Part shown: piece after piece, positions 26,506-34,542 of the stretch
Numbering within the stretch: the stretch's first letter is position 1
Layout: every line of letters begins with the position of its first letter
Notes under the pieces: model-generated
What the model was told of the DNA's origin: nothing
The model's input: only the letters and a program-made list of their open reading frames with translations
The model's database searches: none
DNA from: Flavobacteriaceae bacterium
GTDB taxonomy: Bacteria > Bacteroidota > Bacteroidia > Flavobacteriales > Flavobacteriaceae
Length of the DNA stretch: 64,000 bases
Direction of reading: 5' to 3'
Assembly: GCA_947491985.1 (NCBI GenBank)
Contig: CANLLR010000004.1
Span: forward strand, 62,001-126,000
Program-made: the position numbers and the translations under genes

Positions 26506-26520
26506 TAATCAGCCGGGGTT
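26498..26520 (-). terminator. terminator hairpin 1 of the sigma factor gene
   Basis: AACCCCGG (26498-26505) and CCGGGGTT (26513-26520) with a seven-base loop, followed on the minus strand by TATTTTTTTTATC. It lies 54 bases after the rpoD stop and is the strongest terminator of the three. Confidence 0.8.
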
Positions 26521-26573
26521 CAATCATCAATCAAAAAACGAACAGTTTTGAAACTGTTGTTGCGGTTTTAGGA

Positions 26574-27437
26574 TTATCCTAAATACGTTTTCAAGATTTT
26601 GCTTCTTGAGGTATGTTTTAATCTGCGGATTGCTTTTTCTTTAATTTGACGAACTCTTTCACGAGTTAGATCAAATGTTTCACCAATTTCTTCTAATGTC
26701 ATTGGATGTTGGTCGCCTAAACCAAAGTACAAACGCACTACGTCGGCTTCTCTTGGGGTAAGGGTTTCTAAAGAACGCTCAATTTCGGTACGCAATGATT
26801 CGTGAATTAATTCTCTATCTGGATTTGGAGATTCACCAGAGCGTAAAACGTCGTATAGGTTAGAGTCTTCTCCTTCAACAAGTGGTGCGTCCATTGACAA
26901 GTGACGACCCGAGTTTTTCATCGACTCTTTTACATCATTTACGGTCATGTCAAGTTCTTTTGCAATTTCTTCAGCAGAAGGTGGGCGCTCGTTGGATTGC
27001 TCTAACAAGGCATACATTTTGTTGATTTTATTGATAGAACCAATTTTATTTAACGGCAAACGAACGATACGAGATTGCTCTGCAAGTGCTTGAAGAATCG
27101 ATTGACGAATCCACCAAACGGCATACGAAATGAATTTGAAACCACGTGTTTCGTCAAAACGTTGTGCTGCTTTTATCAAGCCTAAGTTTCCTTCATTAAT
27201 CAAATCGGGAAGTGTAAGTCCTTGATTTTGATATTGTTTTGCAACAGAAACAACGAAACGCAAATTGGCTTTCGTCAATTTCTCTAAAGCACGTTGGTCA
27301 CCTGCTTTGATTTTCTGCGCTAATTCTACTTCTTCATCTGCAGTAATCAAATCAACTTTTCCAATTTCTTGTAGGTATTTGTCTAAGGAAGCAGTTTCAC
27401 GATTGGTTACCTGCTTGGTGATTTTGAGCTGTCTCAT
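26574..27437 (-). CDS. rpoD: primary sigma factor RpoD (SigA), short Bacteroidota form
   Basis: Housekeeping sigma-70 factor. The 287-residue protein lacks region 1.1 and starts almost at region 1.2 ([16 protein letters not shown]). Region 2 is complete: [29 protein letters not shown] and [16 protein letters not shown] (2.3-2.4). Region 3 and region 4 ([35 protein letters not shown]) follow. About 290 residues is the usual size in Bacteroidota, whose primary sigma recognises TTG / TANNTTTG. Monocistronic as seen, ending in three stacked terminators. Confidence 0.95.
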   Translation of the reverse strand: MRQLKITKQVTNRETASLDKYLQEIGKVDLITADEEVELAQKIKAGDQRALEKLTKANLRFVVSVAKQYQNQGLTLPDLINEGNLGLIKAAQRFDETRGFKFISYAVWWIRQSILQALAEQSRIVRLPLNKIGSINKINKMYALLEQSNERPPSAEEIAKELDMTVNDVKESMKNSGRHLSMDAPLVEGEDSNLYDVLRSGESPNPDRELIHESLRTEIERSLETLTPREADVVRLYFGLGDQHPMTLEEIGETFDLTRERVRQIKEKAIRRLKHTSRSKILKTYLG

Positions 27438-27517
27438 GTATTTTTTCTCCTTTTCTTTAAAGTGTTCGGAAGTTGTACGTTGTAAGTTGCTAAAAAGTTA
27501 CAAAATCGTAAATAAAA

Positions 27518-28480
27518 TTAATAAAGTAAGTTTACTTGATTGTTTAATCGCTCTAAATAATAATACACTTTTCTGTTGGCTTGATTAAAAAATTGATTTT
27601 GATCTTTAATTCCAGATTGGTTTAGCAATTTAGAATTTTCAATTTGTTGGTTAAAAAACTGATGCACATTTTCACAACTTTCTTTGTTATTAGTTATAAA
27701 ATATCCAAGCAAAGTATAGGGAATAAACATTGTTAATTTATTTGGTGTTTCGATTAACATGTTATTGTTTAAGAGGATTAATTCATTGTAATAAATAGAA
27801 TAATTAGAATTGGATTTATTTGATCTCTCTTTAATAACAGATAAAATCCTTTTTAAATCAGTATATAATGCATTAGCCGATTTATAGGATAGCAATCCAG
27901 CTTCATAAAAATACAAAATTTGTTGCAAACTACTGTTGATAGTAGTATCGTTCCACACTTCTTTAACGGTAACTTTTTCATAAATGGTTTTTAGTTTTTG
28001 CATATGTTCCATAAACAACTCATCGATAACAAAATTTTCGAAGGATTCTCTTGGCTGATTTTGATTCAACAACATTAACCATACATAGGCTTTAAATTTT
28101 GACATGATTGTGCCGTCCATAAAGTAAAAGAGCGGAATATCTTTGGCAGAATAATATAGTGTAGCTCCTTTGTTTTTGGTCAGCAATTCAATGTTTTCAG
28201 CTGATTTTTTGAAATAACTAAGCATGTCTTTTAAGGAGGTAATTTCAATGGTTTTTTCTACAACAACCTTCTCATTTTGTAAAAACAAAGTATCCAAAGA
28301 AATGTTATAGTGACATGCTAATTGCACGCTTTCATCAATAGAAAACTTGCTTTTTCCAGAAACTCTTCGATGTGCCGCATCATAACTGATATTCAAAACC
28401 GATGCGATTTCTTCGTTTAATGAATTGGAGCTTGAAAGCAGTTTTCTAATTTCTTTTAAAAGTAATTCTTGATGGTTCAT
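27518..28480 (-). CDS. helix-turn-helix (XRE-like) regulator with unknown C-terminal domain
   Basis: A 320-residue soluble protein. Residues about 8-65 form an XRE-type helix-turn-helix (EEIASVLNISYDAAHRRVSGKSKFSIDESVQLACHYNISLDTL). The remaining 250 residues are mainly helical, Leu/Tyr/Asn-rich, and match no domain I can name; they may sense a ligand or mediate oligomerisation. The gene diverges from a lipoprotein gene. An imperfect palindrome starts two bases upstream of its start codon, and related half-sites run to the divergent promoter, suggesting it controls itself and the neighbours. Function is otherwise unknown. Confidence 0.75.
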   Translation of the reverse strand: MNHQELLLKEIRKLLSSSNSLNEEIASVLNISYDAAHRRVSGKSKFSIDESVQLACHYNISLDTLFLQNEKVVVEKTIEITSLKDMLSYFKKSAENIELLTKNKGATLYYSAKDIPLFYFMDGTIMSKFKAYVWLMLLNQNQPRESFENFVIDELFMEHMQKLKTIYEKVTVKEVWNDTTINSSLQQILYFYEAGLLSYKSANALYTDLKRILSVIKERSNKSNSNYSIYYNELILLNNNMLIETPNKLTMFIPYTLLGYFITNNKESCENVHQFFNQQIENSKLLNQSGIKDQNQFFNQANRKVYYYLERLNNQVNLLY

Positions 28481-28481
28481 G

Positions 28482-28552
28482 ATTTGCGATAATCACAAAT
28501 ATATAAATTTTATTAATTATTTATCGCTAATGTTTCTGTAAAAATCGCAATA
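28482..28552. promoter_or_regulatory. putative operator region between regulator and lipoprotein genes
   Basis: ATTTGCGATAATCACAAAT (28482-28500) is an imperfect 19-bp palindrome. Its half-site recurs as ATCGCTAAT at 28523 and ATCGCAATA at 28544, at distances of 31 and 21 bases from each preceding site, close to three and two helical turns. The last half-site abuts the -7 box of the divergent gene. Binding by the adjacent regulator is an inference. Confidence 0.5.
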
Positions 28553-28558
28553 CGTTTG
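28551..28558 (+). promoter_or_regulatory. -7 box of the lipoprotein gene
   Basis: TACGTTTG matches TANNTTTG. The implied transcript start near 28565 excludes the GTG at 28561 as start and favours the ATG at 28585. Confidence 0.6.
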
Positions 28559-28584
28559 TAGTGTTAATTAAAAAAACAGCTACT

Positions 28585-29103
28585 ATGATTTTAGAAATTA
28601 AATTAAAAAGAAAGAGTTTAATGGTACTACTTTTATTTTCAATTGTAAGTTGCAAAACTTCTCAAGAAGTTAAGAAAATTCCACACAGAAATTTAGAACA
28701 GTTAAATAAAAAAATTTCTGGAGCGTTTTGTAATTCTGTCATCACTCAAAGTGGTTATGAAGTAAAACTGTCTCGGTTTTTCAGATTGTATGAGACCGAT
28801 TCTGTGACAGCAATAAATTCCAACAAAAATCAGATAACGGTCACATTTTATGATTATCTGGGAAAGAAAAGATATAAAACTTTTGAAGGAAAATTTACAA
28901 GAAAATTTTTCCAGTTTCATTTAGACTATGAAACGACCACATTACCTCCGCTACTGATACAACATCAAGAAGACAGAATACGACTTTCGCTGGATAATGA
29001 AGCCAATTTAATTATCAATAATTACAGTGCTAGCCAAGGAATGCTATTGTTTTTTGGAGCAGGACATTCAGGTACTTCACAATATCAATTCAACAAAAAT
29101 TAA
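28585..29103 (+). CDS. hypothetical lipoprotein
   Basis: A 172-residue product from ATG 28585, chosen because the promoter box lies just upstream and because it gives a normal lipoprotein signal: basic start (KLKRKS), hydrophobic core and lipobox FSIVSC with Cys at about 23. The mature part has alternating beta-strand patterns (QITVTFYDYLGKKRYKTFEGKF, RIRLSLDNEANLIINNY) and suggests a small beta-rich fold. I do not recognise a family. One base separates its stop from the ATG of the next gene, so the two are co-transcribed. It diverges from the helix-turn-helix regulator. Confidence 0.75.
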   Translation: MILEIKLKRKSLMVLLLFSIVSCKTSQEVKKIPHRNLEQLNKKISGAFCNSVITQSGYEVKLSRFFRLYETDSVTAINSNKNQITVTFYDYLGKKRYKTFEGKFTRKFFQFHLDYETTTLPPLLIQHQEDRIRLSLDNEANLIINNYSASQGMLLFFGAGHSGTSQYQFNKN

Positions 29104-29104
29104 A

Positions 29105-29731
29105 ATGAAAAAAGTACTTTTTATAGCACTATTGCTATCGTTTAATGTGTTTTCTCAAGATACAATCTTCTTTAAAAAAGTGGATGATTTCAAAAGAAAT
29201 TATTTTGAAGTAGGTATTCAAAATCCCCAAAAAGAATTGGCGGATAAATTTAATAAATCGTACAATATTGGAGTGTGGTTTCGAAATAAAGTTGCTAAAA
29301 ATCAATTTATTGATGTAGGATTAGAATTTAATTTTCTCAATAAACCGAGTGAGATAAATTATACTCATATAGATTCAATTGTGCATTTGGAGTCTAATAA
29401 AATTGGTTTAAAAGCGGGCTTGAGGTATTCAAAAGTAGTTCCGGTTTCAAAAAATCTTTCTATTTTTTCTGTTGAGAGTAACTCAGGCTTGGGTTGGACA
29501 GCACTTTATTATACTATTCCAGAGTATTATGATGGGACAAATTTGCGAGATGAGTTAGAAAAAAAGAAAAATCTACACACGCTATTTTTATCACAAACCG
29601 TAAAATTTTATGTTTATGATTTTGGGATTTTTTGTACCTATTATTATGCTCCCTACGCTATTTTTAAGAAAAACGTTGAAGCCAATTTTGGAAGTCAAAG
29701 TATTTGCTTTGGAATGGTGTACAGATTGTAA
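29105..29731 (+). CDS. hypothetical outer-membrane beta-barrel-like protein
   Basis: A 208-residue protein from ATG 29105, one base after the lipoprotein stop. Residues 1-18 are a signal peptide (MKKVLFIALLLSFNVFSQ). The remainder has alternating polar and hydrophobic residues and many aromatic residues (NYFEVGIQ, IGVWFRNK, GLRYSKVV, GLGWTALYYTI, FYVYDFGIFCTYYYAP) and ends with the strand-like SICFGMVYRL, typical of small outer-membrane barrels. No named family recognised. A strong terminator follows. Probably works with the lipoprotein in the envelope. Confidence 0.75.
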   Translation: MKKVLFIALLLSFNVFSQDTIFFKKVDDFKRNYFEVGIQNPQKELADKFNKSYNIGVWFRNKVAKNQFIDVGLEFNFLNKPSEINYTHIDSIVHLESNKIGLKAGLRYSKVVPVSKNLSIFSVESNSGLGWTALYYTIPEYYDGTNLRDELEKKKNLHTLFLSQTVKFYVYDFGIFCTYYYAPYAIFKKNVEANFGSQSICFGMVYRL

Positions 29732-29736
29732 CCAAA

Positions 29737-29768
29737 AAACCCCAACTCAATTGCTCGAGTTGGGGTTT
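29737..29768. terminator. terminator of the lipoprotein operon
   Basis: AAACCCCAACTC (29737-29748) and GAGTTGGGGTTT (29757-29768), a perfect 12-bp stem with an eight-base loop and flanking A and T runs. It also lies just past the pnp stop (29787, minus), so it may act in both directions. Confidence 0.88.
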
Positions 29769-29786
29769 CTTTATAAAACTATAAAA

Positions 29787-31940
29787 TTAGCTGTCTCCTT
29801 TTGGAGTAATTTTATTTTCTTCTCTTGGAGGTCGAGGTAAAAGTGCTTTTCTTGACACTTTTTCTTTTCTTGTTTTTGGATCCATACCTAAGTATTTCAC
29901 TTGAAAAACATCGCCCATGTTCACCACATCAGAAACATTTTCTGTGCGTTCCCATGCCAATTCAGAAACGTGTAATAACACTTCGTTACCTGGCGCTTCA
30001 GTATATTCTACAACGGCACCAAAATCGAGCATTTTAATTACTTTCACTTCGTAAGCTTCTCCCATTTGTGGTTTGAAGATGATTGAATCTATTTTTGCCA
30101 ATACTGCTGCAATTCCAGCCGGATCAGTTCCTAAAATTTCAACCACACCTTGTTCGTCAACTTCATTAATAACGATAGTTGTTCCTGTAGCTTTTTGTAA
30201 TTCTTGAATCACTTTTCCACCTGGACCAATTAACGCACCAATAAAAGCACCTGGAATGGTTCTCATGATGATTTTTGGAGAATGATCTTTTACATCAGCT
30301 CTAGGTTGTGCCAATGTTTCCGTCAATTTTCCTAAGATATGCAAACGTCCATCACGAGCTTGAGCCAAAGCTTGCTCCATGATTTCGTATTTCAATCCGT
30401 CGATTTTAATGTCCATTTGACAAGCGGTAATTCCTTCAGAAGTTCCCGTCACCTTGAAATCCATATCTCCTAGATGATCTTCATCACCTAAAATATCCGA
30501 CAATACAGCAAAACGCTCTCCGTCTGTAATTAATCCCATCGCAATTCCAGAAACCGGACGAATCATTTGAACTCCAGCATCCATCAAAGCCAATGTTCCA
30601 GCACAAACTGTTGCCATAGAAGACGAACCGTTTGATTCTAATACTTCAGAAACAATTCTGATGGTATACGGATTTTCAGTAGGAATCATGTTTTTCAACG
30701 CACGTTGAGCTAAGTTTCCGTGACCCACTTCACGACGAGAAGTTCCTCTTAACGGACGCGCTTCTCCTGTTGAAAATGGCGGGAAATTATAATGTAAGTA
30801 GAATTTTTCTTCTCCTTGTTCTGATGGCGAATCGATTTGGTTGGCTTCTCTAGACGTTCCTAAAGTTGCTGTTGCCAATGCTTGTGTTTCTCCACGTGTA
30901 AACAATGCTGATCCGTGAACTGATGGCAAGTAATCTACTTCACACCAAATTGGTCGGATTTCAGTAGTTTTTCTTCCGTCCAAACGAGTTCCTAAATCTA
31001 AGGTTACGTTACGAACTGCTTCTTTGTTGGTTTTGTAAAAGTATTTAGAAACCAGATCGCCATTTTCAGCCAATTCTTCTTCTGTAAATAATGCTTTAAC
31101 TTCTTCTTTTACAGCATCAAATGCAGCAGAACGTTCGTGTTTTGCTGAACCTTTGCTAGCGATAGCGTAAATTTTATCATACGCTGCAGCTTTTACTTTT
31201 GCGTAAATAGCATCATCTGATTTCTCTTGCTCGTATGTGCGCACTTCTTTTTTTCCAAAAGCGGCTGCCAATCTTTCTTGCGCTGCAATTTGTACTTTGA
31301 TATGTTCGTGTGCAAATTTGATTGCTTCTACCATTTCGGCTTCTGAAATTTCTTTCATTTCACCTTCTACCATCGCGATAGAGTCAGTTGAAGCACCAAT
31401 CATCATGTCGATATCCGACAATTCTAATTGGGCACGAGAAGGATTGATGATAAATTTACCGTCAATTCGTCCCACTCTAGCTTCTGAAATCAAGGTTTCA
31501 AACGGAATGTCAGACAAAGCTAATGCTGCCGAAGCGGCTAATCCTGCTAAGGCATCTGGCATCACTTCATCGTCATGCGACATCAACTGAATCATCACTT
31601 GAACTTCTGCATGGTAATCACTTGGGAAAAGTGGACGTAAGACACGGTCAACCAAACGCATAGTTAATACTTCGTTATCACTTGGACGTGCTTCTCTTTT
31701 GAAAAAACCACCAGGGAAACGACCTGCTGCAGCAAATTTCTCACGATAATCTACCGTTAACGGTAAAAAGTCGATACCTGGACTTGCTTTTCTTGCGGAT
31801 ACTACTGTTCCTAAAATAACAGTTTTTCCAATTCTTACTACTACAGAACCGTCAGCTTGTTTTGCCAAACGTCCTGTCTCGATTGTGATACTTCTTCCAT
31901 CACCTAAATCGATACTTTCTACAAATAATTGTGGAATCAT
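29787..31940 (-). CDS. pnp: polynucleotide phosphorylase
   Basis: Phosphorolytic 3'-to-5' exoribonuclease of RNA turnover. The 717-residue protein has two RNase PH cores separated by a helical domain; the first contains [27 protein letters not shown] and the second the [21 protein letters not shown] and [25 protein letters not shown] segments with catalytic Asp residues. A KH domain ([14 protein letters not shown]) and an S1 domain ([16 protein letters not shown] ... LHVSELAW) close the protein. It follows rpsO on the same strand, the classic rpsO-pnp order, with a hairpin between them. Confidence 0.96.
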   Translation of the reverse strand: MIPQLFVESIDLGDGRSITIETGRLAKQADGSVVVRIGKTVILGTVVSARKASPGIDFLPLTVDYREKFAAAGRFPGGFFKREARPSDNEVLTMRLVDRVLRPLFPSDYHAEVQVMIQLMSHDDEVMPDALAGLAASAALALSDIPFETLISEARVGRIDGKFIINPSRAQLELSDIDMMIGASTDSIAMVEGEMKEISEAEMVEAIKFAHEHIKVQIAAQERLAAAFGKKEVRTYEQEKSDDAIYAKVKAAAYDKIYAIASKGSAKHERSAAFDAVKEEVKALFTEEELAENGDLVSKYFYKTNKEAVRNVTLDLGTRLDGRKTTEIRPIWCEVDYLPSVHGSALFTRGETQALATATLGTSREANQIDSPSEQGEEKFYLHYNFPPFSTGEARPLRGTSRREVGHGNLAQRALKNMIPTENPYTIRIVSEVLESNGSSSMATVCAGTLALMDAGVQMIRPVSGIAMGLITDGERFAVLSDILGDEDHLGDMDFKVTGTSEGITACQMDIKIDGLKYEIMEQALAQARDGRLHILGKLTETLAQPRADVKDHSPKIIMRTIPGAFIGALIGPGGKVIQELQKATGTTIVINEVDEQGVVEILGTDPAGIAAVLAKIDSIIFKPQMGEAYEVKVIKMLDFGAVVEYTEAPGNEVLLHVSELAWERTENVSDVVNMGDVFQVKYLGMDPKTRKEKVSRKALLPRPPREENKITPKGDS

Positions 31941-32049
31941 AAAATTTAATTCTCTAAGTTAAACAACGGGTGTAGTTGTGTTGTTGTTGCGTAGTTAATG
32001 CCTATACCCAATGAAAAACCAAAACTTTCTTATTTATTTTAAAAACAAA

Positions 32050-32071
32050 AAGAGGCGCAAAAGCACCTCTT
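32050..32071 (-). terminator. hairpin after rpsO
   Basis: AAGAGGCGC (32050-32058) pairs with GCACCTCTT (32063-32071) with one G-U, and on the minus strand is followed by TTTTGTTTTT. It lies between rpsO and pnp and may be an attenuator or processing site. Confidence 0.75.
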
Positions 32072-32081
32072 AATATATGTA

Positions 32082-32351
32082 TTACTTTCTAATACCTAAT
32101 TCTTTAATGATCTCACGATATCTGTTAATCTCTTTTTTCTTCAAGTAATCAAGAAGACTTCTTCTTTTACCTACTAAAAGCACTAACGAACGCTCTGTGT
32201 TGTAATCGTGACGATTTTTTTTCAAGTGCTCTGTTAAATGTGAAATCCGGTGTGTGAACAAAGCAATTTGCCCTTCAGCAGATCCTGTGTTTTCTGCTTT
32301 TCCTCCGTGTTTAGCGAAGATGTCTGCTTTAACTTCTTTGGTTAAGTACAT
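32082..32351 (-). CDS. rpsO: 30S ribosomal protein S15
   Basis: Primary 16S rRNA-binding protein of the 30S platform. The 89-residue product has the full S15 pattern: GSAEGQIALFTHRISHLTEHLKKNRHDYNTERSLVLLVGKRRSLLDYLKK. Length equals the bacterial norm. A TACCTTTG box lies 57 bases upstream. Followed by a hairpin and pnp. In other bacteria S15 represses its own translation through a leader structure; I do not see a clear pseudoknot here. Confidence 0.97.
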   Translation of the reverse strand: MYLTKEVKADIFAKHGGKAENTGSAEGQIALFTHRISHLTEHLKKNRHDYNTERSLVLLVGKRRSLLDYLKKKEINRYREIIKELGIRK

Positions 32352-32407
32352 GCTAATATTATTTTAAATGATTATTATGTAGGATTAGGTTTTTCCTAAT
32401 TCGTGTG

Positions 32408-32415
32408 CAAAGGTA
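32408..32415 (-). promoter_or_regulatory. -7 box of rpsO
   Basis: TACCTTTG on the minus strand, exact TANNTTTG match, giving a leader of about 50 bases. No TTG at the -33 spacing. Confidence 0.55.
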
Positions 32416-32456
32416 TAAATAATTATGAATTATGAATTATCAGTTATGAATTATTT

Positions 32457-32912
32457 TTAAAATAATTTTGCAACTTCTTGATTTACAAATTCTAAAAACG
32501 TTTCATCTGCTTTTGTAAAAGGATCGAGCACATGGCTATCAATATCAATTTGACCAATGTTAACTCCATTTACAAAAAGAGGTATAACAATTTCAGATTT
32601 CACGGTGAAGCTACACGCAATATAATTGTCTTGGGCCGAAACATCGGGTACTACAAAATTTTGATTGGAAACCGCTACTTGTCCACAAATGCCTTTTCCA
32701 AACGGAATGACTGTGTGATCTGTTTCGGCGCCGACATACGGACCGAGGTGTAACGTTTTGGTTTCATGATTGGCAAAATAAAATCCCACCCAATTGTAAT
32801 AGGAAATGGTATGCGATAAAAATTGGCAAAGAGTTTTTAGTTTTTCATCTCTCGTGGTATTTTTATCCGAAAGAATCGAAATGACTTTTGGTTTTAGACT
32901 GTCAAAATTCAT
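32457..32912 (-). CDS. GAF-domain free methionine-(R)-sulfoxide reductase-like protein
   Basis: A 151-residue single GAF domain of the fRMsr family (YebR), which reduces free Met-R-sulfoxide. Typical segments are WVGFYF, LGPYVG, GKGICGQVA, PDVSAQDNYIAC, SEIVIPL and GQIDIDSHV. Cys76 and Cys100 align with E. coli Cys94 and the catalytic Cys118 (same spacing of 24). The position of resolving Cys84, ten residues before Cys76, is His66, so the classic disulfide relay would have to use Cys76. Diverges from xrtF with back-to-back promoters. Confidence 0.85.
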   Translation of the reverse strand: MNFDSLKPKVISILSDKNTTRDEKLKTLCQFLSHTISYYNWVGFYFANHETKTLHLGPYVGAETDHTVIPFGKGICGQVAVSNQNFVVPDVSAQDNYIACSFTVKSEIVIPLFVNGVNIGQIDIDSHVLDPFTKADETFLEFVNQEVAKLF

Positions 32913-32929
32913 AGGTGCTATTTTTTATA

Positions 32930-32937
32930 CAAAAGTA
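32930..32937 (-). promoter_or_regulatory. -7 box of the fRMsr-like gene
   Basis: TACTTTTG on the minus strand, 18 bases before the ATG; exact TANNTTTG match. Confidence 0.5.
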
Positions 32938-32941
32938 ATGA

Positions 32942-32970
32942 TTGCGCTTCGGTACTTTTATATAAATTTG
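32942..32970 (+). promoter_or_regulatory. xrtF promoter
   Basis: TTG (32942-32944), 18 bases, TAAATTTG (32963-32970). It predicts a start near 32977, just before the TTG start codon at 32982. Confidence 0.6.
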
Positions 32971-32981
32971 TTAAAAAAATT

Positions 32982-33536
32982 TTGAAGGACTACCTAATTC
33001 AATTTAAGCCGTTTTTACTTTTTTTAACCAAGTTCATCCTCACGTATTTGGTGCTGACTATTGTCTATCAAAGTTATCTGAATCAATTCGATGAGAAAAA
33101 GATGGAAGTCGATGCTATTACACAAATGGTGGCCAATCAATCGGAACAATTGTTATCGATTTTTGATTCAAATTCCTATACAAAGACCAATTTTAAAGAG
33201 CCAAGCGTAAAACTGTATTATCATGATAAATGGGTAGCGCGAATTATTGAAGGTTGCAACGCTGTAAGTATTATTATTTTGTTCATCAGTTTTGTAATTG
33301 CATTTACTGGTAAGTTTAATCCCACTGTTTTTTTTATATTGAGTGGCATTCTTTTGATTCATGTTTTTAATATAGTTCGGATTGCGCTGTTGTGCATGGC
33401 TATTTTTCATTATCCTAATTGGGAGCATTTTTTGCATGGTGTTTTATTTCCGTTAATCATTTACGGAGTTGTTTTTGGTTTGTGGGTAATTTGGGTTAAT
33501 AAATTTTCTTTTTATGTTAAAAAAAATACTAAATAA
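32982..33536 (+). CDS. xrtF: exosortase family protein XrtF
   Basis: Integral membrane cysteine transpeptidase/protease of the exosortase superfamily, variant F, found in Flavobacteriia. The 184-residue protein has at least four membrane segments and the catalytic triad in the expected order: Cys92 in EGCNAVS, Arg133 in NIVRIAL, His152 in HFLHG. The start is TTG at 32982 (MKDYLIQFKPF), supported by the promoter just upstream. Exosortases cut C-terminal sorting tails; no substrate with such a tail is visible here. It overlaps the next gene by 23 bases. Confidence 0.9.
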   Translation: MKDYLIQFKPFLLFLTKFILTYLVLTIVYQSYLNQFDEKKMEVDAITQMVANQSEQLLSIFDSNSYTKTNFKEPSVKLYYHDKWVARIIEGCNAVSIIILFISFVIAFTGKFNPTVFFILSGILLIHVFNIVRIALLCMAIFHYPNWEHFLHGVLFPLIIYGVVFGLWVIWVNKFSFYVKKNTK

Positions 33537-33957
33537 TAAAACAGATATAGTTATTGGTTTGTTCTTAATCGGACTTCTAATTGCCATTCGAGCATTTGAA
33601 AACAATTTGTTTTACGATCCTTTTTTAACTTATTTTAAATTGAATTACACCAATTTAGCTTTGCCAATTGTCAATCCAGTGAAGTTATTTTTGAGTTTGG
33701 GTTTTCGATATTATTTGAACTCTATGATTTCGCTTGGGATGTTATTTCTTTTGTTTAAAGACATCAAAATCATTAAATTTTCAGTGTTTCTCTATGTTTT
33801 ATTTGGAACGGTTTTGATGATAAGTTTCTTTTTTATGCTCTACCAAATGAACGAACCCAATAAAATGTACCTGTTTTACATTCGACGGTTTTTAATACAG
33901 CCTATTTTTCTAATTCTTTTTGTTCCAGCGTTTTATTATCAGAAAAAAATAAAATAA
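33514..33957 (+). CDS. exosortase F system-associated membrane protein
   Basis: A 147-residue protein with four predicted membrane segments (about 12-28, 48-65, 70-105, 125-142). The N-terminal IRAFENNLFYDPFL and the central LPIVNPVKLFLSLGFRYYLNS segments, together with its invariant position overlapping xrtF, identify the exosortase F partner family. Its role is not known; it may support XrtF folding or process the same substrates. Start ATG 33514 lies within the xrtF 3' end, so translation is likely coupled. Confidence 0.85.
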   Translation: MLKKILNNKTDIVIGLFLIGLLIAIRAFENNLFYDPFLTYFKLNYTNLALPIVNPVKLFLSLGFRYYLNSMISLGMLFLLFKDIKIIKFSVFLYVLFGTVLMISFFFMLYQMNEPNKMYLFYIRRFLIQPIFLILFVPAFYYQKKIK

Positions 33958-33990
33958 CAAAACTTTAGTAATACACCAGCGTCCTTTTTA

Positions 33991-33998
33991 TATCTTTG
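33991..33998 (+). promoter_or_regulatory. -7 box directly before the HYC_CC_PP gene
   Basis: TATCTTTG, exact TANNTTTG match, ending only five bases before the ATG at 34003. If used, the transcript would be leaderless or nearly so. Confidence 0.5.
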
Positions 33999-34002
33999 CG
34001 TC

Positions 34003-34422
34003 ATGCAATTTAAAAAGCACATTAGTTTATTAGTCGCTTTTCTCCTGTTGGTCTCCAACTCAGGATTGGCTATCAATGTGCATTTTTGTGAAGGAAAAAT
34101 TGCCGGATTTTCTTCTGTTTTTTCTAAAGAAGAAGTTTGTAATGTTGCTATAAAACAAGAAGCATCGTGTTGTGCTAAACCCGATCCTGAACACAAAAAA
34201 TGTTGTTCGGATAAAGAGGTAAACCTTAAAAATAAAGTTGAAAAAATGGTAATGAAAACCATTTCTTTCGATTTGAATTCTGTTTATATTTCAAACGACT
34301 GGAAACCGCTGACTTTTAGTCCAGTTCCAACACCTTCGTATACAAATACCACTTTATATTATTGCGATGCCAACGCACCGCCACTATACCAACTTTACTG
34401 CCAATTTACCTTATTTGGCTGA
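34003..34422 (+). CDS. HYC_CC_PP family Cys-rich exported protein
   Basis: A 139-residue protein with an N-terminal signal or anchor (about 6-23) and spaced metal-ligand-like residues: His27 with Cys29 (HFC), Cys46, paired Cys56-Cys57 and Cys67-Cys68, and a C-terminal APPLYQL (Pro126-Pro127). This order matches the HYC_CC_PP family, which is named after these motifs and has no known function. It heads a group with a TonB-dependent receptor and an HMA protein, both bearing paired or CxxC cysteines. I infer a role in copper or another soft metal. Confidence 0.8.
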   Translation: MQFKKHISLLVAFLLLVSNSGLAINVHFCEGKIAGFSSVFSKEEVCNVAIKQEASCCAKPDPEHKKCCSDKEVNLKNKVEKMVMKTISFDLNSVYISNDWKPLTFSPVPTPSYTNTTLYYCDANAPPLYQLYCQFTLFG

Positions 34423-34542
34423 TTTAATCTGACCCCAACTTTGGGAATACGTATCGCTCTATTCGCTGCGTTAGTGTTGGATTCTCCACTATTTTTTGAG
34501 AATCACCAACAAAATAATATCACAGATTAATTCAATACAACC

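Noticed and set aside
31237..31590. 117-codon open frame antisense to pnp
   Set aside because: Shadow frame in a highly expressed gene with low stop-codon density on the opposite strand.
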